Source: Bacteroidota bacterium (GTDB lineage Bacteria; Bacteroidota; Bacteroidia; Sphingobacteriales; Sphingobacteriaceae). Taken from it: a stretch of 64,000 bases of DNA. The position numbers were made by a program, and so were the translations under genes. Below, piece by piece: positions 9,223 to 17,787 of this stretch. The stretch spans positions 28,811 through 92,810 of the forward strand of contig JAFDZM010000034.1 of NCBI GenBank assembly GCA_018266915.1. The letters are read 5' to 3'. The first letter of the stretch is position 1; every line of letters begins with the position of its first letter. A model generated the notes under the pieces. It was not told the origin of the DNA and did not search any database. It worked only from the letters and a program-made list of their open reading frames with translations.

Positions 9223-9840
9223 GTGACTAATAAGGAATATAAATTTTGTCTTGAAGCCGACAGGTTAATAGCCAGAAGACCTCCCAAAACCTTAAAACGA
9301 AAAATAAAATCATTCTTCACGCCGGACTATATTGAAGACTTTATGATTGTATTGCGTAAAGTTGAATACCTGGATGGTAAACCAGGAATACTTAACAAAA
9401 TGGCACGCATTTTTGCTAAAAATAAATTTAACAGGCTAAGTGTAAAATTGGGATTTTCTATTGCGCCACATGTTTTCGGGCCCGGTTTATATATACCACA
9501 TTACGGCACAATCGTAGTAAATGGCAATGCCAGGGTGGGCGCCAATTGCGTTCTGCATACATCAACCTGTATAGCGGGTTCGGAACCTAAAAAACTGGGG
9601 GATAATTTATATATATCTACCGGCAGTATCATATCCGGCAATACCAATATCCCGAACAATGTAACCATAAGCGCTAATTCGCTGGTTAATAAATCGGTTG
9701 CTGAGAGCGATGTTTTAATTGGTGGAACTCCCGCAAAAGTGATCAAATCAAGGCCTGCCTGGTATGAATGTGATGATCATGAAGAGTTTTTAACGGCAAT
9801 AAAAGAAATAGACGAATTACGCAAAAGGATGCTTGGATAA
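9223..9840 (+). CDS. serine acetyltransferase-like hexapeptide-repeat acyltransferase
   Basis: A 205-residue protein with an N-terminal helical region (1-85) and a left-handed beta-helix of hexapeptide repeats from about 88 to 168 (PGLYIPHYGTIVVNG, ARVGANCVLHTSTCI, NLYISTGSIISGNTNIPNN). It closes with GGTPAKVIKSRPAW, the usual CysE/NodL-type end. It probably transfers an acetyl group to a sugar or serine. The N-terminal part is too short and different for a housekeeping CysE. The GTG at 9223 is the only start in a suitable place. Neighbours give no pathway. Surface polysaccharide modification is a reasonable guess. Confidence 0.75.
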   Translation: MTNKEYKFCLEADRLIARRPPKTLKRKIKSFFTPDYIEDFMIVLRKVEYLDGKPGILNKMARIFAKNKFNRLSVKLGFSIAPHVFGPGLYIPHYGTIVVNGNARVGANCVLHTSTCIAGSEPKKLGDNLYISTGSIISGNTNIPNNVTISANSLVNKSVAESDVLIGGTPAKVIKSRPAWYECDDHEEFLTAIKEIDELRKRMLG

Positions 9841-9943
9841 TTTTTGACAATAATGCAATTATATTAACGTCTATAAAATATAAATCGAAATAATAATTTA
9901 TGTTTGATAGTTGAATACGCTTTCAATACCCTGATAAATTCAA

Positions 9944-10720
9944 ATGAGCAAATTTACAGCTTACTTAAAAACCAAATCCTTCCGCAATACCATTATATCA
10001 GCTATTCTTGTCACCATTGCTATTGTTTTGATAGCTTTTTACAGCCTTGGCTATTATACGCGCCACGGCTCAGGAATACTGGTTCCCAGGGTGATGAACA
10101 TGCCGATAGACAAAGCGCTCAGCACATTGAAAGATAAGGGATTTGGTGTAAGTATTGATTCTGTATATGTTTTAGATCAAACACCGGGGACAGTCATCGA
10201 ACAGGACCCCGATGCAGGCACCAATGTGAAAGAAGGCCGTATGATCTACCTGAAAATCGTAAAGAACCAAGCACCGCCAGTGGCTTTGCCTGACATTATA
10301 GATGCGCCTTATATCTCTGCTGAAGCGACACTTTCTAATTATGGCTTAAAAATCGGCGATACTACCTATGCGCCTGACATTGCACGCAACCATGTGCTGC
10401 AGGTTAAATTCGCCGGTCAGGCCATTCAGGCAGGTACTAAAATACCTAAAGGTTCAAAAGTTGATCTCGTATTGGGCGATGGCTCAGGTGCAAGCGAAGT
10501 GGAAATACCGGATTTGGTTAACCAGGACCTGGACGCGGCAAGATTCGTGCTGAAAAATAGCGGTTTAGTATTGGGAGTTATAACATATCAGGGCACTATT
10601 ACCGATTCAACAAACCTTGTTATAGTATCGCAAATGCCCGCTAAAACAGATTCTGTAACCAAAGTAAGCAATGGCACCCGTATTAACGTCACTGTTACAC
10701 AGGGCAAAAAAACACCATGA
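9944..10720 (+). CDS. membrane-anchored protein with three PASTA domains
   Basis: A 258-residue protein with one membrane span near residues 14-35, followed by three PASTA repeats (about 40-106, 112-178, 184-256) facing the periplasm. Repeat marks include VPRVMNMPIDKALSTLKDKGF, LPDIIDAPYISAEATLSNYGL and IPDLVNQDLDAARFVLKNSGL. PASTA domains bind peptidoglycan or muropeptides in other proteins. No kinase domain is attached. The stop overlaps the next gene by ATGA, and mltG follows, which supports a cell-wall role. TATGTTTG at 9899-9906 may be its -7 box. The same gene order is familiar in Sphingobacteriaceae. Confidence 0.85.
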   Translation: MSKFTAYLKTKSFRNTIISAILVTIAIVLIAFYSLGYYTRHGSGILVPRVMNMPIDKALSTLKDKGFGVSIDSVYVLDQTPGTVIEQDPDAGTNVKEGRMIYLKIVKNQAPPVALPDIIDAPYISAEATLSNYGLKIGDTTYAPDIARNHVLQVKFAGQAIQAGTKIPKGSKVDLVLGDGSGASEVEIPDLVNQDLDAARFVLKNSGLVLGVITYQGTITDSTNLVIVSQMPAKTDSVTKVSNGTRINVTVTQGKKTP

Positions 10721-11022
10721 CGGATATTGATGCTAAAGAAGTGTTTGCCCGCCTGCAAAATGGCGAGCATTTGAACCTGCTTGATGTGCGTGGCGAAATG
10801 GAATACCACACCTTTAACATTGGCGGAAAGAACATTCCGCTGCCTGACCTGCAGGAAAATATAGACGATCTGGAATGGAACAAAGACGACGAGATCATCG
10901 TTATCTGCAAGGTTGGTTTGCGAAGCGCCACGGCCAAATCAATTTTAGAATTGCAAGGTTACAAAAATATCAGAAATTTGACCGGTGGTTTGATCGCCTG
11001 GCAAAAAAATCAATCCAAATAA
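10717..11022 (+). CDS. rhodanese-like domain protein
   Basis: A 101-residue single rhodanese domain. The N-terminus has LDVRGEMEYHTFNIGGKNIPLPDL, and the catalytic loop is CKVGLRS with the active cysteine near residue 67. It ends with NLTGGLIAWQKN. Such small cytoplasmic proteins carry persulfide sulfur on the cysteine, and their partners are usually unknown. The ATG overlaps the stop of the PASTA gene, so the two are translationally coupled. mltG starts 14 bases downstream. Confidence 0.9.
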   Translation: MTDIDAKEVFARLQNGEHLNLLDVRGEMEYHTFNIGGKNIPLPDLQENIDDLEWNKDDEIIVICKVGLRSATAKSILELQGYKNIRNLTGGLIAWQKNQSK

Positions 11023-11036
11023 TTTACCATTAAGAA

Positions 11037-12086
11037 ATGGAAGAGCAAAAGAAATCAAGTTCTGTTAAAAAGTATATTATAGCATTTGTTGTCATTATCA
11101 TTCTCGCACTGGGAGGCACGGGTTTATTTTATTATTTAAAGTATTTTGGCGCAAACGTGACCGACAAGCAGGAATATCTCTACATCCACACTGGAGCCAC
11201 CTATCAGGATGTATATAAAACCATCCGCGATGAGGGCATCGTGAAAGACTCGTCCAGTTTTAACTGGGCGGCTCAAAATATGAAGTATACCAACCGTGTT
11301 AAACCGGGTAGGTATCATTTAGTAAGCGGCATGAGCAATCGCCGGTTGATCAATATGCTGGCATCTGGTACGCAGGATCCTGTCATCCTTAATTTTCATA
11401 ATTTAAGATTGAAAGAGGAATTTGCAGGTTTTGTATCCAAGATGATCGAGCCGGATTCTACCTCGATCATCCGCTTACTGGATTCGACCGATTTCCTAAA
11501 ACAATATGGTTTTACTCCGGATAATGTATACGCCATGTTCATCCCGAATACTTACCAGGTATATTGGAACAACACACCAGAGAAGTTTTTCAAACGGATG
11601 TATGCCAATTACGAAAAGTTCTGGACACCCGAGCGCAAGCAAAAGGCCGATGCGTTGGGCTTATCTCCTATCCAGGTTTCCATTTTGGCATCAATAACAG
11701 ATGCCGAAGCGCTGCACGATGATGAAATGCCAACCATTGCCGGTTTATATCTGAACCGTTTGAAAAAAGGCATGAAACTGGAATCAGATCCAACGGTAAT
11801 TTTTGCTAAACAAGATTTTACTATTAAACGCGTATTAAACAAATACTTGTCGTTTGATTCGCCTTATAATACCTATTTGCACACCGGCTTGCCTCCGGGA
11901 CCCATCATGATGCCTTCGGTAAATGCATTGAACTCTGTACTTGATTACAAAAAGACAGACTACATTTATATGTGCGCTAAAGCTGATTTTTCAGGCTATC
12001 ATGCTTTTGCTACCAATGTAGCAGATCACCTGGTAAATGCACATAAATTCCAGCAGGCCCTTAACGAACGCAACATCAAAAAGTAA
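11037..12086 (+). CDS. mltG: endolytic transglycosylase MltG
   Basis: A 349-residue inner-membrane protein that cleaves nascent peptidoglycan strands and sets their length. It has an N-terminal cytoplasmic tail, one membrane span near residues 13-34, a LysM-like region, and the YceG catalytic domain. In that domain ASITDAEA carries the conserved glutamate, followed by IAGLYLNRLKKGMKLESDPTV. The C-terminus has GLPPGPIMMPSVNAL and ends with HAFATNVADHLVNAHKFQ. Length is typical. The stop and the next ATG share one base (TAATG), so it is in one operon with the PASTA, rhodanese, thioesterase and YihY genes. Confidence 0.93.
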   Translation: MEEQKKSSSVKKYIIAFVVIIILALGGTGLFYYLKYFGANVTDKQEYLYIHTGATYQDVYKTIRDEGIVKDSSSFNWAAQNMKYTNRVKPGRYHLVSGMSNRRLINMLASGTQDPVILNFHNLRLKEEFAGFVSKMIEPDSTSIIRLLDSTDFLKQYGFTPDNVYAMFIPNTYQVYWNNTPEKFFKRMYANYEKFWTPERKQKADALGLSPIQVSILASITDAEALHDDEMPTIAGLYLNRLKKGMKLESDPTVIFAKQDFTIKRVLNKYLSFDSPYNTYLHTGLPPGPIMMPSVNALNSVLDYKKTDYIYMCAKADFSGYHAFATNVADHLVNAHKFQQALNERNIKK

Positions 12087-12493
12087 TGTTTGAGCATACT
12101 ACCAAAGTTCGGGTAAGGTACGGCGAGACCGACCAGATGGGCTATATGTATTACGGCAATTACGCCGAATTTTATGAGGTAGGCCGTGTGGAGATGCTGC
12201 GTAGCCTCGGTATGACTTACAGCGGCATGGAAGCTTCTGGCATTATGATGCCTGTATTGGAAATGCACTGTAAATACTTAAAGCCTGCACTGTACGATGA
12301 AGAGATCAGCATAAAGGTGATCATGAATAAAATGCCCGGTGTTAAGATTCATTTCAAATATGAGTTATACAACCCCGGTGGCGAATTGATCAACGTCGGC
12401 GAAACCTTACTGGTGTTTGTCAACATGAAAACCAACCGTCCATGCATGCCACCGCAGGAATTTCTTGATAAGTTGAAGCCATTTTTTCAGTAG
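12086..12493 (+). CDS. YbgC-type acyl-CoA thioesterase
   Basis: A 135-residue hotdog thioesterase. It has the YbgC signature VRYGETDQMGYMYYGNYAEFYEVGRVEML, with the Asp in ETDQMG and the conserved tyrosines. The ATG overlaps the mltG stop by one base, and the YihY gene follows after 11 bases, so it belongs to the cell-envelope operon. In proteobacteria YbgC acts with the Tol system, but here the partners differ and the substrate is not known. Confidence 0.9.
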   Translation: MFEHTTKVRVRYGETDQMGYMYYGNYAEFYEVGRVEMLRSLGMTYSGMEASGIMMPVLEMHCKYLKPALYDEEISIKVIMNKMPGVKIHFKYELYNPGGELINVGETLLVFVNMKTNRPCMPPQEFLDKLKPFFQ

Positions 12494-12504
12494 ATTTGGC
12501 TTAG

Positions 12505-13485
12505 ATGGAATGGTTGCACCGCTTTTTACGACGGTTTGTTTTCTACAGATATTTGGTTGAATGCACCAAGTATATTGCCTTTCCGGGGTTTAAACCTATA
12601 TCTTTTTATACCGTAGGCGTTTTCTTTTTCAGTGAAATAAAGCAAGGCAAGCTGGCCAACCAGGCATCATCGCTGGCTTATAATTTTATGCTGGCTCTGT
12701 TCCCGGCAACCATTTTTTTATTCACGCTGATCCCTTATATACCCATCAGACATTTCCAGGACAATCTGATAGATATGATGGCCGGTGTGATGCCACGCAA
12801 TGCTTACCTGGCCTTTCAGGACGTTATAAAGGAGATCATCACAAAGAAGAGCGGGGGCCTAACATCCTTCGGTTTCCTGACAACGATGTTCTTTGCTACA
12901 AACGGCGTTAACAAGTTAATACAGGCATTTAATAAGTCATCCTTAGTAAAAGAAAACCGGAGTTATGTTCACAGGCGCTGGGTGGCGCTGGTGCTTACTA
13001 TCATGATCTGCTGCTCCATGTTTGTCGCCGTGGGGATTATGATAGCAGGACACAGAATATTGATATTCCTGCAGCATCATTTTTATAGTAAGGCGCATGG
13101 CTGGTTTATTGCAATAGCCTTATTAAAATGGATAATAGTGGTCGCCATATTTTTTGTCACGGTATCTATTTTGTACCGTTACGGTCCCGCGCATAAACAG
13201 AAGTGGAAATTCCTCAGTCCGGGTTCCGTTCTGGCTACCAGCCTGGCAGTTCTGACTTCGCTTGGATTTACTTTTTATATCAACAATTTCTCGTCTTATA
13301 ACAAAATCTACGGCTCTATCGGCACACTCATTGTGATCATGATATGGCTATATTTAAACTCGCTTATTATCCTGATTGGCTTCGAACTTAATGCCAGTAT
13401 AGAGCTTTGCAAGCGGAGTATTAAAATTGTTAAGCCTAAGTTTAACACTTTTCGAACGTCAAAAACGGAGAATTCTCACCATTAA
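12505..13485 (+). CDS. YihY/UPF0761 (BrkB-like) membrane protein
   Basis: A 326-residue inner-membrane protein with about six membrane spans. Family marks are the N-terminal LANQASSLAYNFMLALFPATIF, the middle VNKLIQAFNK, and the C-terminal YNKIYGSIGTLIVIMIWLYLNSLIILIGFELNAS. Its molecular role is not established. Early names such as ribonuclease BN for this family are wrong. It is the last gene of the PASTA-mltG operon. The tRNA-Ser gene follows at 13574. Confidence 0.9.
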   Translation: MEWLHRFLRRFVFYRYLVECTKYIAFPGFKPISFYTVGVFFFSEIKQGKLANQASSLAYNFMLALFPATIFLFTLIPYIPIRHFQDNLIDMMAGVMPRNAYLAFQDVIKEIITKKSGGLTSFGFLTTMFFATNGVNKLIQAFNKSSLVKENRSYVHRRWVALVLTIMICCSMFVAVGIMIAGHRILIFLQHHFYSKAHGWFIAIALLKWIIVVAIFFVTVSILYRYGPAHKQKWKFLSPGSVLATSLAVLTSLGFTFYINNFSSYNKIYGSIGTLIVIMIWLYLNSLIILIGFELNASIELCKRSIKIVKPKFNTFRTSKTENSHH

Positions 13486-13537
13486 ATTACTACTAATCAA
13501 TAACTTGCCAATTTATTTAAAAAAACTTAACATCAAA

Positions 13538-13568
13538 TTTGCCAATTCACCCCGGTTTTGTACTTTTG
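13538..13568 (+). promoter_or_regulatory. promoter of tRNA-Ser(TGA)
   Basis: TTTG (13538-13541), exactly 19 bases, and TACTTTTG (13561-13568) form a textbook Bacteroidetes promoter. The tRNA begins at 13574. Confidence 0.8.
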
Positions 13569-13573
13569 CCCCC

Positions 13574-13658
13574 GGAGAGATGGCAGAGTGGTCGATTGCG
13601 GCGGTCTTGAAAACCGTTGACTGTTAAAGGTCCGGGGGTTCGAATCCCTCTCTCTCCG
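13574..13658 (+). tRNA. tRNA-Ser (anticodon TGA)
   Basis: An 85-base tRNA with acceptor arms GGAGAGA and TCTCTCC and discriminator G at 13658. The anticodon stem is GCGGT/ACCGT with loop CTTGAAA, so the anticodon is TGA (13608-13610). It has a long variable arm, as expected for a class II tRNA, and T-loop TTCGAAT. CCA is not encoded. Its 3' end is partly repeated at 16777-16790. Confidence 0.97.
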
Positions 13659-13660
13659 CG

Positions 13661-13690
13661 AAGCTTCAATCAAAAGATTGAAGCTTTTTT
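13661..13690 (+). terminator. intrinsic terminator of tRNA-Ser(TGA)
   Basis: AAGCTTCAATC and GATTGAAGCTT form a perfect 11-bp stem with an AAAA loop, followed by six T. It starts two bases after the tRNA. Confidence 0.92.
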
Positions 13691-13800
13691 GTTATCACTA
13701 CATTTTCCTTTCCCTTATAAATTTTTCAAAAAACGGGAAATTCCAATATTGACAACTCAAATTGTGAAAAGTTAACTAATTTTTCTTCTTTTATGTATTT

Positions 13801-13848
13801 AGCCCTGAATAATGACGCCAGCCATTGGAGACGACATTATTTGGGGCT
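13801..13848 (+). other. 17-bp imperfect hairpin upstream of the helicase gene
   Basis: AGCCCTGAATAATGACG (13801-13817) and CGACATTATTTGGGGCT (13832-13848) pair at about 14 of 17 positions around a 14-base loop, followed by TTATTT. It could be a terminator or a leader element. It lies 73 bases before the helicase start. Confidence 0.5.
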
Positions 13849-13921
13849 TTATTTGAAATAACCGGCTTAAGGGTTAAATTAGGAATCTTGAGAAGATAAT
13901 GTCTGTAATACAAAGAGATTG

Positions 13922-16684
13922 ATGGATCATCCATTCATAGTGTACGTAAAAAATAAATCGTCCTTAAAATTTGAGTACAAAAGGGATGTTTCAACGGTGG
14001 TTCATCATGATAACGGATATTTCATAACATTTAATAACGGACGAACTTATTATTATGGAGCGGACAAGGTGAAATATTACCCTCTCGTATTGAGACGAGA
14101 AGATGTACGCATATATGAGAATGGAAAATTAAATAAGACTTATAATTCAGTTGATAATTATGGCCGTTATTTGATTTTTCGAGATGGGGATAATTGTTCT
14201 TTTCCAATTGAAAACAATTCCCATATTGAAATCTGTGATAAAAAAAAGAATATTGGTCAAACAGAATCAGTTATCAACTATTTTAAAAGGATATTAAAAG
14301 AAAATGATAGCGTATCATTTGACATTCCAACTGAAGAGACTGATAGTAAAAACCCTAATCAGATAAGCTCCGATATATTACTTAAGGCCCTTGATCGTAT
14401 AGATACATTGGATTCAAGGTCGGTGTTGTCCAAGTACATTGATGGGAGCAATCCTATCATTAGCTCTCCAAATGAAATACTGATTTATCCTTTCGGCTGC
14501 AATGAGAGTCAAAAACTGGCTGTTGAGACTACGCTTAGTAACAGCCTAAGTATAATAGAAGGCCCCCCGGGTACAGGAAAGACTCAAACAATATTAAATA
14601 TTATAGCCAATCTTATCATACAAAACAAAACTGTTGCAATTGTTTCAAACAATAATTCTGCGGTATTCAATGTACTGGAGAAATTAACGAAATACGGCTA
14701 TAAAATGCTGGTGGCTCCACTCGGAAATAACGAAAATAAGACCTCGTTCTTCGGCAGTCTTGATCAACAAACAGTTCATAAAGATTTTGAGATTCCGGAA
14801 AATCAATTAAAAAACATAAAAAATGAAGTCCGGAACCTGGATTATATACTCACAACCTGTTTTCAGTACCGGAATAAACTAGCCGTTTTGAAAACTGAAT
14901 TGTCAGATGCTGAAATAGAGTTTGATCATTTAAAAGTAGAGCAACCTCTCAATCAAAACATTAAATCTGTACTCGATAAGAAATTTCAGCGCAAATGGGC
15001 TTCCAGCAGAATATTAAAATTAAAGGACTTACTATCTGGCATCGATACAGAAAAAAAGTTGTCTATCATTAATAAGTTATGGCTTGTTCTGCAATACGGC
15101 TTGTTTGACCTGAATAGTATTAGTCGGTACAGTGAAGAGCTGCCCATTTATGTTAATCACAAATTCTACGAATTATATATAGCAAAATTAAAAAACGAAA
15201 TACTGAGCGTTGAAAACTGGTTAACTTCAAACAATGAAGAAGCTAATCTTAACCGTTTTATTGAAGTATCTAAAGAGATATTCCATGCTGTGTTATTTGA
15301 AAAATACAACCGTTTAGACAAAGTCACATTTAAAGTTGAAGATTATCGCAATCAATTTGACGCATTCACAGAGCATTATCCTGTAATTCTGAGTTCCACA
15401 CTCTCGTTACACACGAGCATTCCGAAAGGATATCTTTTTGATTATCTGATTATAGATGAAGCTTCGCAGGTAGATATCATAAAGTCTGCCGCATGTTTTT
15501 CTTGTTGCCGAAATGCGATTGTAGTGGGAGATAGTATGCAGCTTACCCACATTGTAGACGAACAGAGTAGAGCAACTGCAGAGCAACTTCAAGTTGAGCA
15601 CAACATTTCTCCTGCGTACGACTATGTTAAAAAGAATATTCTGGACTCGCTGAAAAGCCTATACGGGGATAACATAAAGTCGGTATTGCTAAAAGAACAT
15701 TACAGGTGCCACCCTACCATTATTGGATTCTGCAACAAGAAGTATTACAATAATAATCTAGTTATTATGACTTCTGGACACAATCACCCGTTTAGGATTA
15801 TTGAAACAAATATATCTGGGGAAAAAGGGAATCACAATCAAAGACAGATCGATGAAACGGACTTGTATATCCGCGAAAATTATTCTGCGGACTATACAAA
15901 GGTTGGAGTTGTTGCGCCATACAGAAACCATGCAGCTATACTGCAAAAACAACTGCCATCTGGAGTAGAGGCTGACACGATACATAAGTTTCAAGGACGT
16001 GAGAAAGATGTGATTATATTTAATACGGTCAGAAACAAAATAGGAACATTTATTGATAACCCTAATCTAATAAATGTGGCAGTCTCAAGAGCTGTGAAAG
16101 AATTTATTGTAGTAAAATCGGCATCTATGGAACTGCCTCACGGGACAAATATCGGTGATATGATACGCTACATATGTTATACTACTGATCCGAATGAAAC
16201 AATTATCCCAGGCCGTATCTGTTCCGTTTTTGATCTTTTGTACAAGGAGTATAACCAAGTTTTCATTTCGTTTCTTTCGTCCAGGAAGAACATGAAAGGG
16301 TCTCCCGCAGAGATCATTATTCACAAGTTGTTGAGTGAAAATATATTATTAAATAATGTCCAATTCTCATCTATTGACATGGTGAGGGAGTATAGGCTTA
16401 GAGATCTTATTCGAGACTTTCAACCATTCTCAGAAGATGAAATTCGCTTCATAAAGAATAATTCAAGGATTGATTTTCTTTTGTATAACAAGATTGACAA
16501 AACTCCTGTCTTGGCTGTCGAGGTAGACGGAGTGTCATTCCATGACAATATATTGCAACAGGAAAGAGACAACAAAAAAGACTATATCTTGAAAATGATA
16601 GGTCTTCCATTGCTTAGGCTATCTACTGATGGGCACAACGAGGAAGCAAAGATTATCGAAAAATTAAGCACTGCTATGGGATAG
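13922..16684 (+). CDS. SF1 (UPF1/DNA2-like) helicase with C-terminal Vsr/DUF559-like nuclease domain
   Basis: A 920-residue protein. Residues 1-180 are an unrecognised, partly beta-rich region. The helicase has Walker A GPPGTGKT near 214, Walker B LIIDEAS near 508, VVGDSMQL near 535, EHYRCHP near 590, TIHKFQGREKDVI near 690 and VAVSRA near 718. Its inserted region between 250 and 500 is helical. Residues about 800-920 look like a PD-(D/E)XK domain: RIDFLLYNK, AVEVDGVSFHD, then ERDNKKDYIL and LPLLRLST. The ATG at 13922 is preferred to TTG 13919. It is AT-rich and alone behind tRNA-Ser. Helicase-nuclease fusions of this type are often antiviral, so a defence role is inferred, not shown. Confidence 0.85.
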   Translation: MDHPFIVYVKNKSSLKFEYKRDVSTVVHHDNGYFITFNNGRTYYYGADKVKYYPLVLRREDVRIYENGKLNKTYNSVDNYGRYLIFRDGDNCSFPIENNSHIEICDKKKNIGQTESVINYFKRILKENDSVSFDIPTEETDSKNPNQISSDILLKALDRIDTLDSRSVLSKYIDGSNPIISSPNEILIYPFGCNESQKLAVETTLSNSLSIIEGPPGTGKTQTILNIIANLIIQNKTVAIVSNNNSAVFNVLEKLTKYGYKMLVAPLGNNENKTSFFGSLDQQTVHKDFEIPENQLKNIKNEVRNLDYILTTCFQYRNKLAVLKTELSDAEIEFDHLKVEQPLNQNIKSVLDKKFQRKWASSRILKLKDLLSGIDTEKKLSIINKLWLVLQYGLFDLNSISRYSEELPIYVNHKFYELYIAKLKNEILSVENWLTSNNEEANLNRFIEVSKEIFHAVLFEKYNRLDKVTFKVEDYRNQFDAFTEHYPVILSSTLSLHTSIPKGYLFDYLIIDEASQVDIIKSAACFSCCRNAIVVGDSMQLTHIVDEQSRATAEQLQVEHNISPAYDYVKKNILDSLKSLYGDNIKSVLLKEHYRCHPTIIGFCNKKYYNNNLVIMTSGHNHPFRIIETNISGEKGNHNQRQIDETDLYIRENYSADYTKVGVVAPYRNHAAILQKQLPSGVEADTIHKFQGREKDVIIFNTVRNKIGTFIDNPNLINVAVSRAVKEFIVVKSASMELPHGTNIGDMIRYICYTTDPNETIIPGRICSVFDLLYKEYNQVFISFLSSRKNMKGSPAEIIIHKLLSENILLNNVQFSSIDMVREYRLRDLIRDFQPFSEDEIRFIKNNSRIDFLLYNKIDKTPVLAVEVDGVSFHDNILQQERDNKKDYILKMIGLPLLRLSTDGHNEEAKIIEKLSTAMG

Positions 16685-16776
16685 ACTGATCATATACCAT
16701 ATTATTTTCATAGTACTTGATGTTATCTTACCCTATCCCAAAACGTCAAAATAGTTATTAGGTATTCGAAGGTAAT

Positions 16777-16790
16777 CCCTCTCTCCGCCG
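16777..16790 (+). other. tRNA-Ser 3'-end-like site (candidate attachment site)
   Basis: TCCCTCTCTCCGCC repeats the tRNA-Ser 3' end but has one CT fewer than the tRNA genes. The upstream bases ATTCGAAGGTAA partly resemble the T loop. The identical 14 bases recur at 42471-42484. Confidence 0.55.
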
Positions 16791-16804
16791 AAAAAAAATT
16801 AATG

Positions 16805-16829
16805 CCTCGCATATGCGGGGGTGTTTTTT
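16805..16829 (+). terminator. terminator-like hairpin after the tRNA-end copy
   Basis: CCTCGC and GCGGGG pair around ATAT, followed by GTG and six T. It lies 15 bases beyond the tRNA-end copy, the distance expected for a tRNA terminator. Confidence 0.6.
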
Positions 16830-17004
16830 GTTTTATAGCAACAATAAATGCAGAGTTCTCTACAAGAATACCCAACAAGAGGCCTTGATGTAAACAGTTG
16901 CCCAGCATGTAGCCAAGTAAAATTTTTATAACATATAATATAATTCTCTATAGACTATCGTAAATTTGATAACGATACCATTCATAAGTCAAAAACCATC
17001 CGCC

Positions 17005-17607
17005 ATGATTAAAAAATATTATTGCTTATCGCTTTTAATTCTCAGCCTTTCACTCCTGGTAAGCCAGTCTGGCTTTGCCCAAACAAAGATGTTAGCAAAA
17101 GGAGATGAAGCGCCTGCATTTAACGCCCAGGCCAGCCAGGCGGGCAAAGAACTGGATTTTTCATTGAAAAAAGCCCTTGATAAAGGACCCGTTGTTGTGT
17201 ACTTCTACCCTTCTGCCTATACCGGCGGTTGTGATGCAGAAGCACACGCCTTTGCTGAATCTAAGGATAAATTTACCGCCGCTGGAGCTACCATTATCGG
17301 TGTATCTGCAGATGATATTCAGCGCCTGAATGCATTTTCTTCCGATCCGAATTACTGTGCAGGCAAGTTCGCTGTAGCATCGGACCCTGACGGAAAAATT
17401 GCAGCATCCTACGGCTTGACAATGAGCCCTGGAAAGTCAGGTATTAAAGACGTACGTGGCCAGGATCTTACACACGGTTTTATCCCCCGAACCACTTTTG
17501 TTATCGGTAAAGACGGTAAAGTTGTAGCGGTCCTTTCATCACAAACCGATCATATATCCCCTGCCGACCATGTTCAAAAATCACTGGATATTGTAAAAGG
17601 GCTGTAA
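17005..17607 (+). CDS. exported peroxiredoxin (AhpC/TSA, BCP-like)
   Basis: A 200-residue peroxidase with a signal peptide (residues 1-26, ending SGFAQ), so it works in the periplasm. It starts with the Prx pattern KGDEAPAFNA. The peroxidatic cysteine is in YPSAYTGGCDAEA (P-x3-T-x2-C form). A second cysteine, in NYCAGKF, may be resolving. The C-terminus RTTFVIGKDGKVV is typical. The ATG at 17005 is chosen over the upstream in-frame TTG because it begins the signal peptide. TAAATTTG at 16961-16968 may be its -7 box. It is followed by a terminator and stands alone. Confidence 0.9.
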   Translation: MIKKYYCLSLLILSLSLLVSQSGFAQTKMLAKGDEAPAFNAQASQAGKELDFSLKKALDKGPVVVYFYPSAYTGGCDAEAHAFAESKDKFTAAGATIIGVSADDIQRLNAFSSDPNYCAGKFAVASDPDGKIAASYGLTMSPGKSGIKDVRGQDLTHGFIPRTTFVIGKDGKVVAVLSSQTDHISPADHVQKSLDIVKGL

Positions 17608-17647
17608 TTTGCCCAATTGAGTTCAAACTTCACTGTTTCCAGTCTCA

Positions 17648-17680
17648 GCAGGGTCTCATAAAAGGGATCCTGCGTTTTCT
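17648..17680 (+). terminator. terminator of the peroxiredoxin gene
   Basis: GCAGGGTC pairs with GATCCTGC (one G-T pair) around a 10-base loop, followed by GTTTTCTT. Confidence 0.65.
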
Positions 17681-17787
17681 TGACCATAAGCCTCTCTTTC
17701 CCACATAAATATTACTTTTCAATGGCGACAAGTTTAATTAACTTGTACAGCATAATTCTAAGCTCTTAATCATCTAATTATACTCCC

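Larger units (their letters stand above)
13659..16790 (+). mobile_element. candidate single-gene insert at tRNA-Ser(TGA)
   Basis: The segment lies between the tRNA 3' end and a partial copy of that end at 16777-16790. It contains one large AT-rich gene (helicase-nuclease) unlike its neighbours, and no integrase. The tRNA terminator is still beside the tRNA, so the exact left boundary is uncertain and could lie after 13690. The insert call is inference from the duplicated tRNA end and the odd gene. Confidence 0.45.
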
